From NCBI RefSeq assembly GCF_020329435.1, contig NZ_JAGKJK010000005.1:219501-283500 (forward strand): 64,000 bases of DNA. Direction: 5' to 3'. Position numbers and translations under genes: made by a program. Below, piece by piece: positions 8,348-16,886 of the stretch. Within the stretch, counting starts at the first letter, position 1. Every line of letters starts with the position of its first letter. The notes beneath the pieces were generated by a model. The model searched no databases, was not told the origin of the DNA, and saw only the letters and a list, made by a program, of their open reading frames with translations. The stretch comes from Bradyrhizobium hereditatis (GTDB lineage Bacteria; Pseudomonadota; Alphaproteobacteria; Rhizobiales; Xanthobacteraceae).

Positions 8348-9001
8348 ATGCACGTTCGCCTCGAAAACCAGTCCGACCTTGAAGACGCCATGCTCGTGCT
8401 GGTGAAGCAAGATCCGCGTCTGAAGCCGATCCTGGCGCAGACGGGCATGCCGGCGCTGCGCCAACGCGAGCCGGGCTTCGCGGGCCTTGCGCATATCATC
8501 TGCGGCCAGCAGCTTTCGACCGCGAGCGCCGCCGCGATCTGGGCGCGACTCTCGACCGCCTTCGATCCACTCGACCATGAAGCCATATGCAAAGCGCGCG
8601 CCGACCGGCTCGGGCGGCTCGGGCTGTCTGCCGCCAAGATCAAGACGCTGAAATTCATTGCAAAGGAACTTGCGGCCGAGCGGCTGAACCTGGAAGTGCT
8701 GGCGAACGAGGACGTGGATGCCGCGCACCACGCGCTGACCGCGCTGCATGGCATCGGCCCATGGACCGCCGACATTTACCTGCTGTTCTGCCTCGGCCAT
8801 GGCGACGCCTGGCCGGCCGGCGACCTCGCCGTGCAGGAGGCGGTCAAGATCGGTCTCGGCCTGAAGGCACGGCCAACCGCAAAGCAGATGGCGCCGCTGG
8901 CCGAACCCTGGCGGCCTTATCGGGGCGCCGCCGCGCATCTATGGTGGGCGTATTATCGCATGCTGAAGAAGCGAGAGGGCGTGCTGGCAAGCAAGCCGTG
9001 A
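8348..9001 (+). CDS. AlkA-type DNA-3-methyladenine glycosylase
   Basis: Base-excision repair glycosylase of the HhH-GPD superfamily, 217 residues. The helix-hairpin-helix is in ALHGIGPWTADIYLLF and the catalytic Asp follows in AGDLAVQEAV. GFAGLAHIICGQQLSTASA is the conserved substrate-binding helix. It lacks the N-terminal TBP-like domain of E. coli AlkA, as do many alphaproteobacterial versions. Expected to remove alkylated purines. It stands alone, divergent from gluQ, and ends just before a family 1 repeat. Confidence 0.92.
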   Translation: MHVRLENQSDLEDAMLVLVKQDPRLKPILAQTGMPALRQREPGFAGLAHIICGQQLSTASAAAIWARLSTAFDPLDHEAICKARADRLGRLGLSAAKIKTLKFIAKELAAERLNLEVLANEDVDAAHHALTALHGIGPWTADIYLLFCLGHGDAWPAGDLAVQEAVKIGLGLKARPTAKQMAPLAEPWRPYRGAAAHLWWAYYRMLKKREGVLASKP

Positions 9002-9006
9002 TGCTC

Positions 9007-9141
9007 TCGCGTCCCGGACGCGGCGCAGCGCGCAAGCGCTGCTCCGCAGTGCCGGGACCCCATCTCACCTCTTGGCTCGAGGTTCGTATGGGCCCGGCTC
9101 AGCAACGCATCACTCGCGTGCTGCGCTGCGTCCGGGGAACG
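9007..9141. repeat. Dispersed GC-rich repeat (family 1, copy B)
   Basis: Shares GTCCCGGACGCGG, GCTGCTCCGC, GCCGGGACCC, GCTCAGCAACGCATCACT and CGTGCTGCGCTGCGTCCGGG with the copies at 1187-1320 and 21109-21250. It fills the gap between two convergent genes, 6 bases after the glycosylase stop. Confidence 0.7.
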
Positions 9142-9165
9142 AAGACCGTCAGCGCCTCACCTCTC

Positions 9166-10053
9166 TCATCCCCGCAGCCTCACCCGGTCCTCCCGCGCGC
9201 AGGCGGTGACGAAATCGATCACGGCGCGCACCGCGGGGAGTTCGACCAAGTCCGGATGCGCCAGCAGCCAGATATCGGCCACGCTGACGAGCTTTTGCGG
9301 GGCGACGCGCACCAGATCCGGATAGGTAGCGGCAACGAAGCAGGACAAAGCCGATATGCCGAGGCCGGCGCGGGCCGCGGCCAGCATGTCGCCCTGCGAT
9401 GAGCAGCGCATCACCACCTGGCCCTGCCGCGTGATGACATCGCTCCAGCGCGCTAGGCGCTCGTTCGAGGCGCGGTCGGCAAAGCCGATCACGCTGTGGC
9501 CCTTCCATTCGTCGCGCCGTTCGGGCAGACGCCGCCCGGCGGCATAGTCGCGCGAGGCGTAGAAGCCGGTGCCGAGGCGGCCGATCTTGCGACCGACTAG
9601 GTTTTCCTCGCCGCTGTCGACGGGGCGCAGCACCACATCGGCTTCCCGGCGGCGGACGCTCGCCGGAAACGGATGGGTGATGATCTCGAGCTGGATATGG
9701 TCATGCGTGCGAAGGAACGGGCCGAGCCGCGGCATCAGCCAGTGCGAGGCGAGCGTTGCGCCGATCGACAGCTTGACGACGCCCCTCGCCTGCGCGCCGG
9801 TGGCGGAGACCGCGGCTTCGGCGCGCAAGGCTGCCGCGGCCATCGCCTCGACGTGCTCGTGAAACTTGCGGCCCTGCGAGGTCAGGGAAAGGCCGTCATT
9901 TGAGCGCGCGAACAGGGGAATGCCGAGCTGGCTCTCCAGCTCGGTGATCCTGCGCCCGACCGTCGGATGGCTGGAGCGCAGCCGTCGCGCCGCCGCCGCG
10001 AAGCTGCGGGTTTCGGCGACGGCGACGAAGGTCTTGCAGAGGTCCCAGTCCAT
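9166..10053 (-). CDS. LysR-family regulator
   Basis: A 295-residue transcription factor with N-terminal winged HTH (FVAVAETRSFAAAARRLRSSHPTVGRRITELESQLG, described in pieces: AETRSFAAAARRL and SHPTVGRRI) and a C-terminal effector-binding domain. It diverges from the nitronate monooxygenase-like gene, and a perfect 18-base palindrome lies in the shared promoter 32 bases upstream of its start. The likely target is that operon and itself; the ligand is unknown. Confidence 0.92.
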   Translation of the reverse strand: MDWDLCKTFVAVAETRSFAAAARRLRSSHPTVGRRITELESQLGIPLFARSNDGLSLTSQGRKFHEHVEAMAAAALRAEAAVSATGAQARGVVKLSIGATLASHWLMPRLGPFLRTHDHIQLEIITHPFPASVRRREADVVLRPVDSGEENLVGRKIGRLGTGFYASRDYAAGRRLPERRDEWKGHSVIGFADRASNERLARWSDVITRQGQVVMRCSSQGDMLAAARAGLGISALSCFVAATYPDLVRVAPQKLVSVADIWLLAHPDLVELPAVRAVIDFVTACAREDRVRLRG

Positions 10054-10084
10054 CGATCGGCTGTGTTCATTCCTGGTGCATTAT

Positions 10085-10102
10085 CTGTTCAATATTGAAC
10101 AG
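10085..10102. promoter_or_regulatory. Perfect palindrome, likely LysR-type operator
   Basis: CTGTTCAATATTGAACAG is a perfect 18-base palindrome in an otherwise GC-rich divergent region between the LysR gene (start 10053) and the operon starting at 10230. TTCAATATTGAA fits the T-N11-A LysR box pattern. Confidence 0.7.
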
Positions 10103-10229
10103 GCCGAGGGCCGCGTCCAGTCCTATAATGCATCCAACAAACCACGGCCGTCGCCCGTGGCGCAGCAAATCAAAACATCAAGCGCGCATTCCGGAGATCT
10201 GTCGGCTTGCGCTGCAGAGGAGGAACCGA

Positions 10230-11204
10230 ATGCCGTTGCCTGCTTCGCTTGCCGACAAGCTCGACCTGCCGGTCGTGGGATCGCCGCTGTTCATCGTCTC
10301 CGGGCCCGAGCTCGTGATCGCTCAGTGCAAGGCCGGCATCGTCGGCTCCTTCCCGGCGCTGAACGCGCGCCCGGTGGAGAAGCTCGACGAGTGGCTGACG
10401 CGCATCGAGAACGAGCTCGGCGAGTACAAGGCGCAGAATCCTGATCGGAAGGTCGCGCCCTACGCGGTCAACCAGATCTGCCATTCTTCCAACGACCGGC
10501 TGATGAGGGACATGGAGACCTGCGTGAAGCATAAGGTCCCGATCATCATCACCTCGCTGCGCCCACCCCTGGAAATCGTCGAAGCCGCGCATTCCTATGG
10601 CGGCGTGGTGTTCCACGATGTCATCAACGTCAAGCACGCGCGCAAAGCCGCCGAACAGGGCGTCGATGGCCTCATCCTGGTATGCGCCGGTGCGGGCGGG
10701 CATGCTGGCACGCTGTCGCCGTTCGCGCTTGTGCGCGAGGTCAAGCAATGGTTCAAAGGCACGATCCTGTTGTCGGGCGCGATCTCCGACGGCTGGAGCA
10801 TCGCGTCCGCGCTCGCGCTTGGCGCCGACCTCGCCTATATGGGCACGCGCTTCATTGCCACTGCTGAAGCCAATGCCGATCCGGCGTATAAGGCCGCGCT
10901 GATTGGGCATGCCGCGCACGACATCGTCTATTCCAACCTGTTCACCGGCGTGCACGGCAACTATCTGGGACCGTCGATTGCCGCCGCCGGCCTCGATCCC
11001 AGCAACCTGCCGGTCGCCGACAAGTCGAAAATGAACTTCGGCTCCGGCGGCAACATGAAATCCAAGGCGTGGCGCGACATCTGGGGCTCGGGCCAGGGCA
11101 TCGGCCAGATCGCGGACGCGCCTCCTGTCGCCGAACTCGTCGAACGCCTGAAGGCCGAGTTCGCCGACGCCAGCGGCGACTTTCTCAGGCGGGCGAGCGC
11201 GTAA
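10230..11204 (+). CDS. Nitronate monooxygenase / 2-nitropropane dioxygenase family protein
   Basis: FMN-dependent TIM-barrel enzyme, 324 residues. It has the family start LPVVGSPLFIVSGPELVIAQCKAG-type segment (seen as VGSPLFIVS and CKAGIVGSFPA), the catalytic-His motif CAGAGGHAGT, and the phosphate-binding segment GADLAYMGTRF. Family members oxidise nitronates, but many act on other substrates in acyl-CoA operons. The ATG at 10230 is chosen because of the strong AGAGGAGGA site; an upstream ATG at 10095 would run through the operator. A binding protein and an acyl-CoA synthetase follow on the same strand. Confidence 0.88.
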   Translation: MPLPASLADKLDLPVVGSPLFIVSGPELVIAQCKAGIVGSFPALNARPVEKLDEWLTRIENELGEYKAQNPDRKVAPYAVNQICHSSNDRLMRDMETCVKHKVPIIITSLRPPLEIVEAAHSYGGVVFHDVINVKHARKAAEQGVDGLILVCAGAGGHAGTLSPFALVREVKQWFKGTILLSGAISDGWSIASALALGADLAYMGTRFIATAEANADPAYKAALIGHAAHDIVYSNLFTGVHGNYLGPSIAAAGLDPSNLPVADKSKMNFGSGGNMKSKAWRDIWGSGQGIGQIADAPPVAELVERLKAEFADASGDFLRRASA

Positions 11205-11259
11205 TCGCGATCGCCATCATCAACAACAAAAAACAAAGCAAAGCAGAGGGACGAAACCA

Positions 11260-12447
11260 ATGAGGCTGTCACGGGCCATATTGACGATTGCGCTTGCTTC
11301 TCTCGGCAGCGCCGCAGCGCTCGCCGAGGGAGAGAAGGACGAAATCCGCATCGGGCAGACCCTGCCCTATAGCGGCCCCGCTTCCGGCTTCGGCATCATC
11401 GGCCGCGCGCAGGAAGCCTATTTCGAGAAGATCAACGCGGAAGGCGGCATCAACGGCCGCAAAATCAAGTTCATCAGCCTCGACGATGCCTACTCGCCGC
11501 CCAAGACGGTCGAGCAGACGCGCAAGCTGGTCGAGCAGGACGAAGTGCTCTTGATGTTCGGCTCGCTCGGCACCGCCACCAACAACGCCGTGCACCGTTA
11601 CCTCAACAACAAGAAGGTGCCGCAGCTCTTCGTGCTGAGCGGTGCGACCAAATGGGCGGACCCAAAGAATTATCCGTGGACCATGCCCGGCATGGCTACC
11701 TACCAGTCCGAAGGCGTGATCTATGCCAAGCACATCCTGCGAACCAAGCCGGACGCGAAGATCGCCATTCTCGCCCAGAACGACGATTTTGGCCGCGACT
11801 ATGTCGCCGGCTTCAAGCGCGGGCTAGGCGACAAGGCCGCCAGCATGATCGTCTCGGAAGCGAGCTACGAGACGTCAGCGCCGACCATCAGCTCGCAGCT
11901 CGCGACGCTGAAGGCTTCCGGCGCCAATGTGCTGTTCGGCGTCGTGCTCGGCAAGTTCACCTCGCAGATGATCAAGGGCGTCGCCGAGATCAACTGGAAG
12001 CCGGACCTGTTCTTCGTGCCGACTTCGGCCTCGTCGATCTCGTTCCTGGAGCCGGCCGGCCTCGACAACGCCGTCGGCCTGATCTCGTCTTCTAACCAGA
12101 AGGACACGCTGGATGCACAATGGGCCAATGACGAGGGCGTGAAGGAATATTTCGCCTTCATGAAGCAGTATATGCCCAATGCCGACCTCTCCAATTCGAA
12201 CTACGCCGCCGGCTATCACTATGCGAACCTGATGGTGAAGGTGCTGACCGCCTGCAACGGCGATTTCAGCCGCGCCAACATCATGAAGCAGGCGGCCTCG
12301 CTGCGCGAGGTGTCGCTGCCGCTATTGCTGCCGGGCATCACTGTTACGACCGATTCCGAGGATTACCTGCCGTTCCAGCAATTGCGGCTGCGCCGCTTCG
12401 ACGGCAAGAGCTGGGTTGGTTTCGGTGACATTCTGGACGACCGCTAG
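11260..12447 (+). CDS. Liv-type ABC transporter substrate-binding protein
   Basis: A 395-residue periplasmic binding protein (type 1 fold, LivK/ periplasmic_binding_6) with a signal peptide at about residues 1-22 (cut after AALA). It contains the typical IRIGQTLPYSGPAS start and FEKINAEGGINGRKIKFISLDDAY. Family members bind branched-chain amino acids, amides or aromatic acids. No permease or ATPase genes are nearby, so it must share a transporter encoded elsewhere or act as a receptor. It lies 55 bases after the nitronate monooxygenase-like gene, with AGAGGGACG as ribosome site. Confidence 0.92.
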   Translation: MRLSRAILTIALASLGSAAALAEGEKDEIRIGQTLPYSGPASGFGIIGRAQEAYFEKINAEGGINGRKIKFISLDDAYSPPKTVEQTRKLVEQDEVLLMFGSLGTATNNAVHRYLNNKKVPQLFVLSGATKWADPKNYPWTMPGMATYQSEGVIYAKHILRTKPDAKIAILAQNDDFGRDYVAGFKRGLGDKAASMIVSEASYETSAPTISSQLATLKASGANVLFGVVLGKFTSQMIKGVAEINWKPDLFFVPTSASSISFLEPAGLDNAVGLISSSNQKDTLDAQWANDEGVKEYFAFMKQYMPNADLSNSNYAAGYHYANLMVKVLTACNGDFSRANIMKQAASLREVSLPLLLPGITVTTDSEDYLPFQQLRLRRFDGKSWVGFGDILDDR

Positions 12448-12477
12448 GGTTATACGGCCGCGACCGAGGAGGACAAT

Positions 12478-14010
12478 TTGACATCGATTATCGGCGGCGA
12501 CCGCCAGATCAGCTATCCAGACATCCACGCCCGCATCGCGCGGGCGGCGACGGGCTTTAAGGCGCTGGGCGTCGGCGGCGGAACGCCTGTTGGCATGATG
12601 CTGCGCAATGACTTTGCGTTCTTCGAGGTCTCGGCCGGCGCGGCGGCGCTGGGCAGCCCGGTGGTGCCGATCAACTGGCATCTGAAGGCCGAGGAGGTCG
12701 CCTATATCCTTGCCGACAGCGGCGCGAAGATCCTGGTCTGCCACGCCGACCTGCTGCCGCAGATCAAGGACGGCCTGCCCGCCGATGTGCGGCTGCTCGT
12801 AGTGACGACGCCGCCGGAAATAGCCGCCGCATTCAATGTTGCGCCGGAGCTGACACAGGTCCCTGAAGGCATGACCGATTGGGACCTCTGGCGCGACACG
12901 CATGCGCCATCGCAGCAAGCGCCGATCGGCAGCGCGCCGATGTTCTATACATCAGGCACGACCGGCGCGCCCAAGGGCGTGCGCCGCAAGCCGATGACGC
13001 CGGAACAGCAGGCGGCCTCCGCGCGCGTCGGCGGCATCGCCTATGGCGTCAAGCCGAACGAAAACCAGGTTATCCTGATGAACGGGCCGATGTACCATTC
13101 GGCGCCAAATTCCTACGGCATGCTGGCGTTCCGCAGCGGCTGCAAGATCGTGCTCGAGCCGCGCTTCGATCCCGAGGACATGCTGCAGCTGATCGAGCGA
13201 CACCGCGTCACCCACATGCATATGGTGCCGACGATGTTCGTGCGCCTGTTGCGGCTGCCGGATGAAATCAAGCGGCGTTATGATCTGTCGTCGCTGCGCT
13301 TCATCGTGCATGGCGCAGCGCCCTGCCCGCCAGAGGTCAAGCGCGCGATGATCGAGTGGTGGGGGCCTGTCATCAACGAATACTTCGGCTCGACCGAAAC
13401 CGGCATTCCGGTGTGGCATTCGGCGGCGGAGGCGCTAGCAAAACCCGGCACCGTTGGCCGCGCCATCGAGGGCGGCATCGTGAAAATCTTCCGCCCCGAC
13501 GGTTCGCTGTGTGGCGTGGGTGAGCCCGGCGAGATCTTCATGCGGCAGATGTCGGTGCCGGATTTCGACTATCACGGCAAGGCCGAGGCGCGCGCGGAGG
13601 CCGGGCGCGACGGCCTCGTCAGCGTCGGCGACGTCGGCTATCTCGACGAGGACGGTTATCTGTTCCTGTGCGACCGCAAGCGCGACATGGTGATATCAGG
13701 CGGCGTCAACGTCTACCCGGCGGAAATCGAGAACGCGCTGATCGGCATGGACGGCGTGCGCGACTGCGCGGTGTTCGGTGTGCCCGACGACGAGTTCGGC
13801 GAACGGCTGTTCGCCTGCATCGAGCCCGAAGCGGATGCAACGCTGTCGCCAGCCGCCGTGCAGGAGTTTCTGCGCGGCAAGCTGGCGAACTTCAAGGTGC
13901 CGAAGGACATCCAGTTCATGGACGCAATGCCACGGGAAGCCACCGGCAAGATCTTCAAGCGCAAGCTGCGGGATTTGTATGCTGAGGGCAAACTGAGGGC
14001 CGCAATGTGA
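12478..14010 (+). CDS. Acyl-CoA synthetase (AMP-forming)
   Basis: ANL-superfamily ligase of 510 residues that activates a carboxylic acid to its CoA thioester through an acyl-AMP. Motifs seen: P-loop-like FYTSGTTGAPKGVRRK, EYFGSTETG, the hinge motif DMVISGGVNVYPAEIE and the C-terminal lysine region PREATGKIFKRKLR. It starts with TTG, right after GAGGAGG; no better start exists upstream within the 30-base gap. Third gene of the LysR-controlled cluster. The substrate cannot be read from the sequence. Confidence 0.93.
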   Translation: MTSIIGGDRQISYPDIHARIARAATGFKALGVGGGTPVGMMLRNDFAFFEVSAGAAALGSPVVPINWHLKAEEVAYILADSGAKILVCHADLLPQIKDGLPADVRLLVVTTPPEIAAAFNVAPELTQVPEGMTDWDLWRDTHAPSQQAPIGSAPMFYTSGTTGAPKGVRRKPMTPEQQAASARVGGIAYGVKPNENQVILMNGPMYHSAPNSYGMLAFRSGCKIVLEPRFDPEDMLQLIERHRVTHMHMVPTMFVRLLRLPDEIKRRYDLSSLRFIVHGAAPCPPEVKRAMIEWWGPVINEYFGSTETGIPVWHSAAEALAKPGTVGRAIEGGIVKIFRPDGSLCGVGEPGEIFMRQMSVPDFDYHGKAEARAEAGRDGLVSVGDVGYLDEDGYLFLCDRKRDMVISGGVNVYPAEIENALIGMDGVRDCAVFGVPDDEFGERLFACIEPEADATLSPAAVQEFLRGKLANFKVPKDIQFMDAMPREATGKIFKRKLRDLYAEGKLRAAM

Positions 14011-14042
14011 GCGCAGATCGGAGAGCTGTCTTGGAGTTGCCG

Positions 14043-15449
14043 TTAACGCGATTGCTTTCGGTTCCCCCACCGCTGACGAATCTCATCGCGATGCCTCTCC
14101 CATAGCGCTGTCGCGACTTCCGCAGCGTTGGGGCTTTGGCCATTAGTACCACTTGTTCCGTCCTTGCCGAGCGGTCCGCGCAATTGGTCGCCATACCGCT
14201 TCACGACCAACTCCGCGATCTCGCCAAGTTCCGGACTGACACCATCCCGGCCATTCACGCCGTCCTTGCCGGGTAAACCATCCTTTCCGTCCTTGCCATC
14301 GACCCCGTCCTTGCCGTTGATGCCATCCTTGCCGCGAAGCTCCGCTGCATAGGATTTCATCAATACGGCCGCTACCTCTGCTGCGCCGGGACCGTCCTTG
14401 CCCGGCAGACCATCCTTCCCGTCCTTGCCATTGGCCCCATCCCTACCATTGCTGCCGTCCTTGCCGCGAAGATCGGCAGCATGAGACTGCATCAACGCAG
14501 CCACAAGCTCTGCAACACCAGGGCCATCCTTGCCGGGTAAACCATCCTTTCCGTCCTTGCCATTGACCCCATCCTTGCCGTTGCTGCCGTCCTTTCCACG
14601 AAGCTCGGTCGCATAGGATTGCACCAATACGGCCGCTACCTCCGCAGCCCCGGGGCCGTCCTTGCCCGGCAGACCATCCTTTCCATCCTTTCCGTCCTTG
14701 CCATTGGCCCCATCCCTACCATTGCTGCCGTCCTTGCCACGAAGCTCGGCAGCATGAGACTGCATCAACGCAGCCACAAGCTCTGCAACACCGGGACCAT
14801 CCTTGCCGGGCAGACCATCCTTCCCGTCCTTGCCATCTACCCCATCCTTGCCGTTGCTGCCGTCCTTGCCGCGAAGCTCGGTCGCATGAGATTTCATCAA
14901 TGCTGCCACAACGTCTGCGACAGAGGGGCCGTCCTTGCCGGGGAGACCGTCAGCGCCATTCTTGCCGTCAGCACCGCGCAACTTGTCGGGATAACGCGCG
15001 ACCAAATCGTCCGCCACTGCCTTCGGAAATGTTTTTGAATCGTTGATACGTTCGACGGCTACTTTGAGCGCGGCGTTGGCATCCGCAAACTTATCCATCT
15101 GGCTCGATAACGGCTTTTGCATTTCGTTGAGAGCCGTCTGGATGGCCTTTTCGGTGGCAAGATCCTTGATCATGTAACCCGCGATACCCGAAAGGATTCC
15201 AATGACCGTACCGCCCACTGCAAGAAGGCTGAACATGTAGTTCCAGATCGCGTATTTGGCGGCCGTCGAAAGCTCACCCTTGCTGGTTAGGTTAGGCTCC
15301 TCGATCTCTGCAGGTGGCGGCAGAATTCCTTTCTTGCGCCAGCCTTCAACCCGCCGGTCCCTCCACCACTTGTATTGATCCAGGACAAGGTATGCCACGC
15401 CGGCAAAAATGATGATGAAGACTAGTTGAAAAAACTGCGTGAAATCCAT
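14043..15449 (-). CDS. Membrane-anchored collagen-like repeat protein
   Basis: A 468-residue protein. Two membrane helices (about residues 3-22 and 68-92) enclose a basic segment with YKWWRDRRVEGWRKKG. A helical stretch follows, then seven units that alternate a collagen-like Gly-X-Y run (GKDGSNGKDGVDGKDGKDG, GLPGKDG) with an amphipathic helix such as AELVAALMQSHAAELR. Units 2 and 4 resemble each other, as do 3 and 5, showing a duplicated two-unit block. It probably forms a trimeric triple helix broken by coiled-coil stubs. The ATG at 15449 has GGGGAGAG upstream. I know no close named family; function unknown. Confidence 0.85.
   Translation of the reverse strand: MDFTQFFQLVFIIIFAGVAYLVLDQYKWWRDRRVEGWRKKGILPPPAEIEEPNLTSKGELSTAAKYAIWNYMFSLLAVGGTVIGILSGIAGYMIKDLATEKAIQTALNEMQKPLSSQMDKFADANAALKVAVERINDSKTFPKAVADDLVARYPDKLRGADGKNGADGLPGKDGPSVADVVAALMKSHATELRGKDGSNGKDGVDGKDGKDGLPGKDGPGVAELVAALMQSHAAELRGKDGSNGRDGANGKDGKDGKDGLPGKDGPGAAEVAAVLVQSYATELRGKDGSNGKDGVNGKDGKDGLPGKDGPGVAELVAALMQSHAADLRGKDGSNGRDGANGKDGKDGLPGKDGPGAAEVAAVLMKSYAAELRGKDGINGKDGVDGKDGKDGLPGKDGVNGRDGVSPELGEIAELVVKRYGDQLRGPLGKDGTSGTNGQSPNAAEVATALWERHRDEIRQRWGNRKQSR
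14225..14960. repeat. Internal tandem repeats of the collagen-like gene
   Basis: Nucleotide-level repeats of roughly 120-140 bases coding for the alternating collagen and helix units, with shared blocks such as CCATCCTTTCCGTCCTTGCC and CTTGCCGGGCAGACCATCC. Such repeats can expand or contract by slippage or recombination, and read assembly may be unreliable here. Confidence 0.8.
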
Positions 15450-15504
15450 GGCGTCTCTCCCCAAAACGCGTGTGCAGCTTAGGCAGACTGAAACGACTAA
15501 CGGA

Positions 15505-15523
15505 TGTATTCTTCAATAATACA
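15505..15523. promoter_or_regulatory. AT-rich inverted repeat in divergent region
   Basis: TGTATT, seven bases, AATACA, in an AT-rich island between the divergent collagen-like gene and the DUF2855 gene. This may be an operator or promoter core; no regulator gene is adjacent. Confidence 0.4.
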
Positions 15524-15702
15524 ATTTTACCGAAGTGAGCGCAAAGCGAATTTCCGGCTGCGGGCTTTTAGAACGATCGATGACAGGTCACACCCTCATG
15601 ATCACGGCGGAAAGGCAAACGCCGTTTAAAACATTGTTGCTCTTGCAAAGCGATCATCGGAGGGCGCAAAGATCGCGGCATGTGAGCAGCAGGGATCGAC
15701 AC

Positions 15703-16788
15703 ATGCCATCAACCGACTTCATCGTCGCCCGTAACGATCTGCAGCAATGCAAGGTGATCGAAACGAAACTGCCCGATGCCCTTCCTGACGACGCGCTGCT
15801 GGTGAAGGTTACGCGCTTTGCCTTCACCGCCAACAATATCACCTATGCCGTGCTCGGCGATCATCTGAAGTATTGGCAGCTGTTTCCGGCGCCCGAAGGT
15901 TTCGGCAACGTTCCGGTGTGGGGACTTGGCGAAGTGATCGCCTCAAAGCATCCCGGCATTGCCGAAGGCGAAATCCTGTTCGGTTACTTCCCGATGTCGA
16001 CGCATCTTGTTATCGAGGCCGCCGATGTCAGTAAGCGCGGCCTGCGCGATGCCGCCGCGCATCGGCAAGGAGTGGCGCCGGTCTATAACGCCTATGCGCG
16101 CGTCAGCGGCGATCCGGCTTTTGCGGGCAAGCAGGGAGCCTATCAGGCGCTGCTTCGGCCGCTGTTCGTGCTATCGTTCCTGGTCGATGACTTTCTCGCC
16201 GAAAATGAATTTTTTGGTGCGAAAAGTGTGATGCTATCCTCGGCTTCCAGCAAGACAGCTTACGGTCTCGCGCATCTCGTGCACGCGAGAGGCATCAGGG
16301 TCATCGGCCTGACCTCGGCCGGCAATGTCGACTTCGTCCAATCGCTCGGATGCTACGACGAGGTCGTGACCTATGACCGCGTGAGTTCGCTGCCGGCAGA
16401 GCAGCCCGTAGCCTATGTCGACATGGCCGGCAACAGCCCGTTACGTGCGACGCTGCACCAGCACTTCGGGGAGCAAATGAAATATAGCGGAATCATTGGG
16501 CTCACCCATCGCAAGTCATCGCCCAATGAACCGCCGCAGGCGCTGCCGGGCGCTAAACCGCTGTTTTTCTTCGCGCCGGATCATATCCGCAAACGCGCCA
16601 AGGAATGGGGGCCCGGCGGCTTCGACATGAGGTTTGGCGCGGCATGGGCCGGCTTCGCGCCGAAGCTGGACCAATGGATGAAGGTGAGCGAACACCGCGG
16701 GCCCGCGGCGGTTCAGCGAGCCTATCTCGATACCCTCAACGGCCGCGTCCCGCCGGATCAGGGGCTGATGCTCTCACTATCGGAATAG
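15703..16788 (+). CDS. DUF2855 family protein (MDR-like)
   Basis: A 361-residue protein of the DUF2855 family, with the pattern of a degenerate medium-chain dehydrogenase: FTANNITYAVLGD near the N-terminus, a nucleotide-binding-like middle segment (SVMLSSASSKTAYGLAHLVHARG) and a conserved PLFFFAPDHIRKRAKEWG region. The substrate is unknown. The ATG at 15703 is preceded by GCAGGGA; longer frames to 15535 add non-conserved residues. It stands just before a flavin monooxygenase on the same strand, which suggests shared metabolism. Confidence 0.82.
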   Translation: MPSTDFIVARNDLQQCKVIETKLPDALPDDALLVKVTRFAFTANNITYAVLGDHLKYWQLFPAPEGFGNVPVWGLGEVIASKHPGIAEGEILFGYFPMSTHLVIEAADVSKRGLRDAAAHRQGVAPVYNAYARVSGDPAFAGKQGAYQALLRPLFVLSFLVDDFLAENEFFGAKSVMLSSASSKTAYGLAHLVHARGIRVIGLTSAGNVDFVQSLGCYDEVVTYDRVSSLPAEQPVAYVDMAGNSPLRATLHQHFGEQMKYSGIIGLTHRKSSPNEPPQALPGAKPLFFFAPDHIRKRAKEWGPGGFDMRFGAAWAGFAPKLDQWMKVSEHRGPAAVQRAYLDTLNGRVPPDQGLMLSLSE

Positions 16789-16886
16789 GCGGCATCTCCT
16801 CACGCCCTTTCTGCGCCGTCGCGAATGGGTATAGGCTTCGCGGATAAGGGAAACGCCGCGAAGACGGCAGGTGATGGGAAGCGCCC

